Assembly: GCF_031143425.1 (NCBI RefSeq)
Contig: NC_090438.1
Span: forward strand, 779,971,138 to 780,035,137
DNA: 64,000 nt
Direction of reading: 5' to 3'
From: Pleurodeles waltl
Taxonomy: Eukaryota; Chordata; Amphibia; Caudata; Salamandridae
Shown here: piece after piece, positions 58,353-64,000 of the stretch
How the letters are laid out: each line of letters begins with the position of its first letter
Position numbering within the stretch: position 1 is the stretch's first letter
Program-made: the position numbers and the translations under genes
Notes under the pieces: model-generated
Databases searched by the model: none
Seen by the model: the letters and a program-made list of their open reading frames with translations, nothing else
What the model was told of the DNA's origin: nothing

Positions 58353-61300
58353 CTAACCTTTCCCAAGAGAGTCTTCATTTTCTAAGTGGAAGAACCTGGA
58401 AAGGCCATCTGCATTGGCATGGGCAGTCCCAGGTCTGTGTTCCACTATAAAGTCCATTCCCTGTAGGGAGATGGACCACCTCAACAGTTTTGGATTTTCA
58501 CCTTTCATTTGCATCAGCCATCTGAGAGGTCTGTGGTCAGTTTGAACTAGGAAGTGAGTACCAAAGAGGTATGGTCTCAACTTCTTCAGGGACCAAACCA
58601 CAGCAAAGGCCTCCCTCTCAATGGCACTCCAACGCTGCTCCCTGGGGAGTAACATCCTGCTAATGAAAGCAACAGGATGGTCAAGGCCATCATCATTTGT
58701 TTGGGACAAAACTGCCCCTATCCCATGTTCAGAGGCATCTGTTTGCACAATGAATTGCTTGGAGTAATCTGGAGCTTTTAGAACTGGTGCTGTGCACATA
58801 GCTTGCTTCAGGGTGTCAAAGGCCTGTTGGCATTCTGCAGTCCAGTTTACTTTCTTGGGCATTTTCTTGGAGGTGAGTTCTGTGAGGGCTGTCACAATGG
58901 ATCCATATCCCTTCACAAACCTCCTATAGTACCCAGTCAAGCCAAGGAATGCCCTGACTTGAGTCTGGGTTTTTGGAGCTGCCCACTCCAGAATAGTCTG
59001 GATCTTAGGCTGAAGTGGCTGAACTTGGCCTCCACCTACAAGGTGTCCCAAGTAAACCACAGTTCCCTGCCCTATCTGGCATTTGGATGCCTTGATAGAG
59101 AGGCCTGCAGATTGCAGGGCCTTCAAAACCTTCTTCAGGTGGACCAGGTGATCCTGCCAGGTGGAGCTGAAGACAGCAATATCGTCAAGATAAGCTGCAC
59201 TAAAGGATTCCAACCCAGCAAGGACTTGATTCACCAACCTTTGGAAGGTGGCAGGGGCATTCTTTAAACCAAAGGGCATAACAGTGAACTGATAATGCCC
59301 ATCAGGTGTGGAGAATGCTGTCTTTTCTTTTGCTCCAGGGGCCATTCTGATTTGCCAGTACCCTGCTGTTAAGTCAAAGGTACTTAAGAATTTGGCAGCC
59401 CCTAATTTGTCTATTCGCTCATCAGCTCTAGGAATGGGATGAGCATCTGTCTTGGTGACAGAGTTGAGACCTCTGTAGTCCACACAAAACCTCATCTCTC
59501 TCTTTCCTTCTTTGGTGTGAGGTTTGGGGACTAAGACCACTGGGCTAGCCCAGGGGCTGTCAGAGTACTCAATTACTCCCAATTCCAGCATCTTGTGGAC
59601 TTCCACCTTGATGCTTTCCTTAACTTGGTCAGACTGTCTAAATATTTTGTTTTTGACAGGCATGCTGTCTCCTGTGTCCACATCATGGGTACAGAGGTGT
59701 GTCTGACCAGGGGTTAGGGAAAAGAGTTCAGCAAACTGCTGCAGGACCTTCCTACAGTCAGACTGCTGTTGGCTAGAGAGGGTGTCTGAGTAGATCACTC
59801 CATCCACTGAGCCATCTTTAGGGTCTGATGAGAGGAGATCTGGGAGAGGTTCACTCTCAGCTTCCTGGTCCTCATCTGTTACCATCAACAGATTTACATC
59901 AGCCCTGTCATGGAAGAGCTTAAGGCGGTTCACATGGATCACCCTCTTGGGGCTCCTGCTTGTGCCCAGGTCCACCAGGTAGGTGACCTGACTCTTCCTT
60001 TCTAGTACTGGGTAAGGGCCACTCCATTTGTCCTGGAGTGCCCTGGGAGACACAGGCTCCAGAACCCAGACTTTCTGCCCTGGTTGAAATTCAACCAGTG
60101 CAGCCTTTTGGTCATACCACAACTTCTGGAGTTGTTGGCTGGCCTCAAGGTTTTTACTTGCCTTTTCCATGTACTCTGCCATCCTTGAGCGAAGGCCAAG
60201 TACATAGTCCACTATGTCTTGTTTAGGCTCATGAAGAGGTCTCTCCCAGCCTTCTTTAACAAGAGCAAGTGGTCCCCTTACAGGGTGGCCAAACAGAAGT
60301 TCAAAGGGTGAGAATCCTACTCCCTTCTGAGGCACCTCTCTGTAAGCGAAAAGCAGACATGGCAGGAGGACATCCCATCTCCTTTTGAGTTTTTCGGGGA
60401 GCCCCATGATCATGCCCTTTAATGTCTTGTTGAATCTCTCAACAAGGCCATTAGTTTGTGGATGATATGGTGTAGTGAATTTATAAGTCACCCCACACTC
60501 ATTCCACATGTGTTTTAGGTATGCTGACATGAAGTTGGTACCTCTGTCAGACACCACCTCCTTAGGGAAACCCACTCTGGTAAAGATACCAATGAGGGCC
60601 TTGGCTACTGCAGGGGCAGTAGTCGACCTAAGGGGAATAGCTTCAGGATACCTAGTAGCATGATCCACTACTACTAGGATGTACATATTTCCTGAGGCTG
60701 TGGGAGGTTCTAGTGGACCAACTATGTCCACACCCACTCTTTCAAAGGGGACCCCCACCACTGGAAGTGGAATGAGGGGGGCCTTTGGATGCCCACCTGT
60801 CTTACCACTGGCTTGACAGGTGGGGCAGGAGAGGCAAAACTCCTTAACCTTCTGGGACATGTTGGGCCAGTAGAAGTGGTTGACTAACCTCTCCCACGTC
60901 TTGGTTTGTCCCAAATGCCCAGCAAGGGGAATATCATGGGCTAAGGTTAGAATAAACTCTCTGAAACCCTGAGGCACTACCACTCTCCTAGTGGCACCAG
61001 GTTTGGGATCTCTTGCCTCAGTGTACAGGAGTCGATCTTCCCAATAGACCCTATGTGTTCCATTTTTCTTGCCATTGGACTCTTCAGCAGCTTGCTGCCT
61101 AAGGCCTTCAAGAGAGGGACAGGTTTCTTGTCCCTTACACAACTCTTCCCTTGAGGGTCCCCCTGGGCCTAAGTGCTCAACCTGATAAGGTTCCAGCTCC
61201 ATAGGCTCAGTTCCCTCAGAGGGCAGAACTTCTTCCTGAGAAGAGAGGTTCTCTTTTTCTTGCTGTGTTGCAGCTGGTTTCCCAGCTGACTTTCCTTTCC

Positions 61301-63134
61301 TCTTGGTAGGCTGGGCCTTTCTTCCAGACTCCAGCTCTACTTTTTCACCCTGAGCCTTGCACTGTGCCCTTGTCTTGACACACACCAGTTCAGGGATACC
61401 CAGCATGGCTGCATGGGTTTTCAGTTCTACCTCAGCCCATGCTGAGGACTCCAGGTCATTTCCAAGCAAACAGTCTACTGGGATATTTGAGGAGACCACC
61501 ACCTGTTTCAGGCCATTGACCCCTCCCCACTCTAAAGTTACCATAGCCATGGGATGTACTTTAGTCTGATTGTCAGCGTTGGTGACTGGATAAGTTTGAC
61601 CAGCCAGGTATTGGCCAGGGGAAACCAGTTTCTCTGTCACCATAGTGACACTGGCACCTGTATCCCTCAGGCCCTCTACACTTGTCCCATTAATTAAGAG
61701 CTGCTGCCTGTATTTTTGCATGTTAGGGGGGCAGGCAGCCAGTGTGGCTAAATCTACCCCACCCTCAGAGACTAATGTAGCTTCAGTGTGACACCTGATT
61801 TGATCTGGGCACACTGTTGATCCCACTTGGAGACTGGCCATTCCAGTTTTAGCTGGATGGGAGTTAGAAGTGGTATCTTTCTTGGGACAGGCCTTGTCTC
61901 CAGTTTGGTGTCCAGACTGACTACAGCTACGACACCAGGCCTTTTTGGGATCAAAGTTTTTACCCTTGTACCCAGAATTGTTTTGTGAAGAGGCTCTGGG
62001 CCCACCCTCCTGTGCAGGTTTTTGGGGGCCTGTAGAAGACTCTTTACTATTTTTGTTTTTGGCTGTCTCACCACCTTTCCCCTGGGAAGGTTTTGTGACC
62101 CCTTTCTTTTGGTCACCCCCTGTGGAAGTTTTTGACACCCTAGTCTTGACCCAATGGTCCGCCTTCTTTCCCAATTCTTGGGGAGAAATTGGTCCTAGGT
62201 CTACCAGATGCTGATGCAGTTTATCATTGAAACAATTACTTAATAGGTGTTCTTTCACAAATAAATTGTACAGCCCATCATAATTACTTACACCACTGCC
62301 TTGAATCCAACCATCTAGTGTTTTTACTGAGTAGTCTACAAAGTCAACCCAGGTCTGGCTCGAGGATTTTTGAGCCCCCCTGAATCTAATCCTATACTCC
62401 TCAGTGGAGAATCCAAAGCCCTCAATCAGGGTACCCTTCATGAGGTCATAAGATTCTGCATCTTTTCCAGAGAGTGTGAGGAGTCTATCCCTACATTTTC
62501 CTGTGAACATTTCCCAAAGGAGAGCACCCCAGTGAGATTTGTTCACTTTTCTGGTTACACAAGCCCTCTCAAAAGCTGTGAACCATTTGGTGATGTCATC
62601 ACCATCTTCATATTTAGTTACAATCCCTTTAGGGATTTTCAACATGTCAGGAGAATCTCTGACCCTATTTATGTTGCTGCCACCATTGATGGGTCCTAGG
62701 CCCATCTCTTGTCTTTCCCTTTCTATGGCTAGGATCTGTCTTTCCAAAGCCAATCTTTTGGCCATCCTGGCTAACTGGATGTCCTCTTCACTGGAGTTAT
62801 CCTCAGTGATTTCAGAGAGGTTGGTCCCTCCTGTGAGGGAACCAGCATCTCTGACTATGATTTGTGGAGTCAGGGCTTGAGAGGCCCTGTCTTCCCTAGA
62901 TAGGACTGGTAGGGGGGAATCGCCCTCCAAGTCACTATCATCATCCTCTGAGTTGCCATCCTCAGAGGGGTTGGCCTTTTCAAACTCTGCCAACAGCTCC
63001 TGGAGCTGTAGTTTGGAAGGTCTGGGGCCCATTACTATTTTCTTTATTTTACAGAGTGACCTTAGCTCCCTCATCTTAAGATGGAGGTAAGGTGTGGTGT
63101 CGAGTTCCACCACATTCATCTCTGCACTAGACAT
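58353..63134 (-). CDS. Gag-Pol polyprotein, Gmr1-like retrotransposon (1593 aa)
   Basis: A single open frame from ATG at 63134 to TAG at 58353, with no frameshift or stop between Gag and Pol. In order: a SAP-like helix-turn-helix segment at residues 17-53, an acidic linker at 56-80, a capsid with a SCAN-like C-terminal part at about 240-332, a zinc knuckle C401, C404, H409, C416 (CX2CX4HX6C), a protease with DTGAS at 491-495, an integrase zinc domain H733, H740, C770, C773, and an integrase core D803, D863, E899 (35 residues between the last two). A GPY-type module lies near 1036-1075. RT carries YLDD at 1315-1318, and RNase H has D1466, E1508 and D1533 as likely catalytic positions. All key residues are present. 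The protein would assemble a particle, copy the RNA to DNA and integrate it. Integrase precedes RT, the reverse of usual Ty3/gypsy order. Confidence 0.95.
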   Translation of the reverse strand: MSSAEMNVVELDTTPYLHLKMRELRSLCKIKKIVMGPRPSKLQLQELLAEFEKANPSEDGNSEDDDSDLEGDSPLPVLSREDRASQALTPQIIVRDAGSLTGGTNLSEITEDNSSEEDIQLARMAKRLALERQILAIERERQEMGLGPINGGSNINRVRDSPDMLKIPKGIVTKYEDGDDITKWFTAFERACVTRKVNKSHWGALLWEMFTGKCRDRLLTLSGKDAESYDLMKGTLIEGFGFSTEEYRIRFRGAQKSSSQTWVDFVDYSVKTLDGWIQGSGVSNYDGLYNLFVKEHLLSNCFNDKLHQHLVDLGPISPQELGKKADHWVKTRVSKTSTGGDQKKGVTKPSQGKGGETAKNKNSKESSTGPQKPAQEGGPRASSQNNSGYKGKNFDPKKAWCRSCSQSGHQTGDKACPKKDTTSNSHPAKTGMASLQVGSTVCPDQIRCHTEATLVSEGGVDLATLAACPPNMQKYRQQLLINGTSVEGLRDTGASVTMVTEKLVSPGQYLAGQTYPVTNADNQTKVHPMAMVTLEWGGVNGLKQVVVSSNIPVDCLLGNDLESSAWAEVELKTHAAMLGIPELVCVKTRAQCKAQGEKVELESGRKAQPTKRKGKSAGKPAATQQEKENLSSQEEVLPSEGTEPMELEPYQVEHLGPGGPSREELCKGQETCPSLEGLRQQAAEESNGKKNGTHRVYWEDRLLYTEARDPKPGATRRVVVPQGFREFILTLAHDIPLAGHLGQTKTWERLVNHFYWPNMSQKVKEFCLSCPTCQASGKTGGHPKAPLIPLPVVGVPFERVGVDIVGPLEPPTASGNMYILVVVDHATRYPEAIPLRSTTAPAVAKALIGIFTRVGFPKEVVSDRGTNFMSAYLKHMWNECGVTYKFTTPYHPQTNGLVERFNKTLKGMIMGLPEKLKRRWDVLLPCLLFAYREVPQKGVGFSPFELLFGHPVRGPLALVKEGWERPLHEPKQDIVDYVLGLRSRMAEYMEKASKNLEASQQLQKLWYDQKAALVEFQPGQKVWVLEPVSPRALQDKWSGPYPVLERKSQVTYLVDLGTSRSPKRVIHVNRLKLFHDRADVNLLMVTDEDQEAESEPLPDLLSSDPKDGSVDGVIYSDTLSSQQQSDCRKVLQQFAELFSLTPGQTHLCTHDVDTGDSMPVKNKIFRQSDQVKESIKVEVHKMLELGVIEYSDSPWASPVVLVPKPHTKEGKREMRFCVDYRGLNSVTKTDAHPIPRADERIDKLGAAKFLSTFDLTAGYWQIRMAPGAKEKTAFSTPDGHYQFTVMPFGLKNAPATFQRLVNQVLAGLESFSAAYLDDIAVFSSTWQDHLVHLKKVLKALQSAGLSIKASKCQIGQGTVVYLGHLVGGGQVQPLQPKIQTILEWAAPKTQTQVRAFLGLTGYYRRFVKGYGSIVTALTELTSKKMPKKVNWTAECQQAFDTLKQAMCTAPVLKAPDYSKQFIVQTDASEHGIGAVLSQTNDDGLDHPVAFISRMLLPREQRWSAIEREAFAVVWSLKKLRPYLFGTHFLVQTDHRPLRWLMQMKGENPKLLRWSISLQGMDFIVEHRPGTAHANADGLSRFFHLENEDSLGKG

Positions 63135-63381
63135 TATGCTTCTAAAAGTTGGAATACTTTTTAAGAATCTAAAAACTAGTTCTAGAATCTAATTCAAACT
63201 TTTACCAAACTTTTAAACTCTAAAAGAAATGCTAAACAGGATCTAACACAAGGCCCTAGCAGGTCTTTTAAGAATTTAGAAAAATTTCAAATTGCAAAAA
63301 TCAATTTCTAAAGACAATTTTTGGAATGTGTCGTGTGATCAGGTATTGGCTGAGCAGTCCAGCAAATGCAAAGTCTTGTAC
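63135..63381 (-). other. 5' leader of the full element
   Basis: About 250 nt between the primer-binding site and the Gag ATG, AT-rich with repeated CTAAAA/TTTAGA-like words. It would hold packaging signals. Nothing specific recognised. Confidence 0.6.
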
Positions 63382-63399
63382 CCCACCGCTGATCCACCA
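63382..63399 (-). promoter_or_regulatory. Putative primer-binding site
   Basis: One nucleotide after the 5' LTR end, the minus strand reads TGGTGGATCAGCGGTGGG. The TGG start pairs with the CCA end of a tRNA. I could not assign the tRNA. Confidence 0.6.
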
Positions 63400-63400
63400 A

Positions 63401-63547
63401 TGTAGGAAGTTGGCTCTGTATGCACTATTTCAAAGTAAGGAATAGTATGCACAGAGTCCAAGGGTTCCCCTTAGAGGTAAGATAGTGGCAAAAAGAGATA
63501 ATACTAATGCTCTATTTTGTGGTAGTGTGGTCGAGCAGTAGGCTTAT
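63401..63547 (-). repeat. 5' LTR of the full element, last 147 bp
   Basis: Identical by eye to 55860-56006. It breaks at CTTAT|TGTAAGG, where another LTR has inserted; intact copies continue with CAAAGGAGTAGTG. Confidence 0.9.
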
Positions 63548-64000
63548 TGTAAGGAAATGCCTCCTTGGCATGGTTGCCCCCTGACTTTTTGCCTTTGCTG
63601 ATGCTATGTTTACAATTGAAAGTGTGCTGAGGCCTGCTAACCAGGCCCCAGCACCAGTGTTCTTTCCCTAACCTGTACTTTTGTATCCACAATTGGCAGA
63701 CCCTGGCATCCAGATAAGTCCCTTGTAACTGGTACTTCTAGTACCAAGGGCCCTGATGCCAAGGAAGGTCTCTAAGGGCTGCAGCATGTCTTATGCCACC
63801 CTGGAGACCTCTCACTCAGCACAGACACACTGCTTGCCAGCTTGTGTGTGCTAGTGAGGACAAAACGAGTAAGTCGACATGGCACTCCCCTCAGGGTGCC
63901 ATGCCAGCCTCTCACTGCCTATGCAGTATAGGTAAGACACCCCTCTAGCAGGCCTTACAGCCCTAAGGCAGGGTGCACTATACCATAGGTGAGGGTACCA
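63548..64000 (+). mobile_element. LTR copy, first 453 bp, cut by the window edge
   Basis: Starts TGTAAGGAAATGCCTCC inside the 5' LTR of the full element, in the opposite orientation, and runs off the window. It should be followed by a CTTAT target duplication and the rest of the 5' LTR if it is a clean insertion. Confidence 0.88.

Larger units (their letters stand above)
55860..63547 (-). mobile_element. Gmr1-like Ty3/gypsy-type LTR retrotransposon with intact Gag-Pol
   Basis: Minus-strand element. It consists of a 3' LTR at 55860-58304, a G-tract at 58308-58335, one Gag-Pol frame at 58353-63134, a leader, a primer-binding site at 63382-63399, and the last 147 bp of the 5' LTR at 63401-63547. 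The rest of the 5' LTR is displaced by another LTR inserted at 63548. The two LTR pieces are identical over the 147 bp that can be compared, as expected for a recent insertion. The internal region is about 5.1 kb. The pol order (integrase before RT) with Ty3/gypsy-type enzymes defines the Gmr1 clade. Confidence 0.93.

Noticed and set aside
61945..62214. Plus-strand frames across the Gag-Pol gene (also 58803-59267 and 62370-62699)
   Set aside because: They are antisense shadows of the 1593-codon minus-strand frame, with no motif of their own.
1..64000. CRISPR arrays, bacterial operons, phage or plasmid systems
   Set aside because: The window has spliced vertebrate exons and eukaryotic transposons. 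The tandem repeats present have no spacer structure.

Overview
This is vertebrate nuclear DNA, and very probably from a salamander. The only cellular gene I recognise is NUP153, the nucleoporin of the nuclear pore basket, on the plus strand. Three exons of its FG-repeat region are present: 7687-8529, 19889-20260 and 41570-41827. They are separated by introns of about 11 kb and 21 kb. The terminal exon was not found, so the last intron appears to run past the right edge, making it more than 22 kb. Huge introns packed with DIRS-like elements and long-terminal-repeat (LTR) elements are typical of urodele giant genomes. A Pleurodeles-type newt is my guess, not something the sequence proves.

Nearly everything else is transposable elements. 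The dominant family is an LTR retrotransposon with a very long LTR of about 2.65-2.69 kb, running from TGTAAGGAAATGCC to TTCCTACA. Solo LTRs lie at 3987-6658 (+), 14854-17540 (-), 21842-24489 (-), 29295-31975 (+) and 39548-41004 (+, a shorter divergent form). Four of these five are flanked by exact 5-bp target duplications; the copy at 21842-24489 matches at 4 of 5 bases. A rearranged composite lies at 47909-50658. The only copy with an internal region is 55860-63547 on the minus strand. It has one uninterrupted 1593-residue Gag-Pol frame in the order Gag, protease, integrase, reverse transcriptase (RT), RNase H. Integrase before RT is the order of the Gmr1 clade of Ty3/gypsy-like elements, and its capsid has the SCAN-like segment known for that clade.

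Five tyrosine-recombinase retrotransposons (DIRS-like) are present, all damaged: 8860-12446, 27960-32880 (split by a solo LTR), 36160-38870, 46545-53905 (split by the composite LTR) and 54150-55223 (cut by an LTR). Two non-autonomous hAT DNA transposons have exact 8-bp target duplications (26739-27590 and 33047-34845). There is also an L1-like LINE 3' fragment (about 34960-35790), a tRNA-derived SINE (44101-44463, minus), a probable LTR of another family at the left edge (1-1481, minus), and a possible retrovirus-like LTR end with a primer site near 24490-24670.

The right end shows four layers of insertion: a DIRS element, an LTR copy inside it, the intact Gmr1-like element inside that LTR, and another LTR copy inside the 5' LTR of that element. 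I saw no rRNA, CRISPR or bacterial-type feature, and no intact tRNA gene. The most interesting item is the intact Gmr1-like element with its SAP-like and SCAN-like Gag and its giant LTR full of hairpins.
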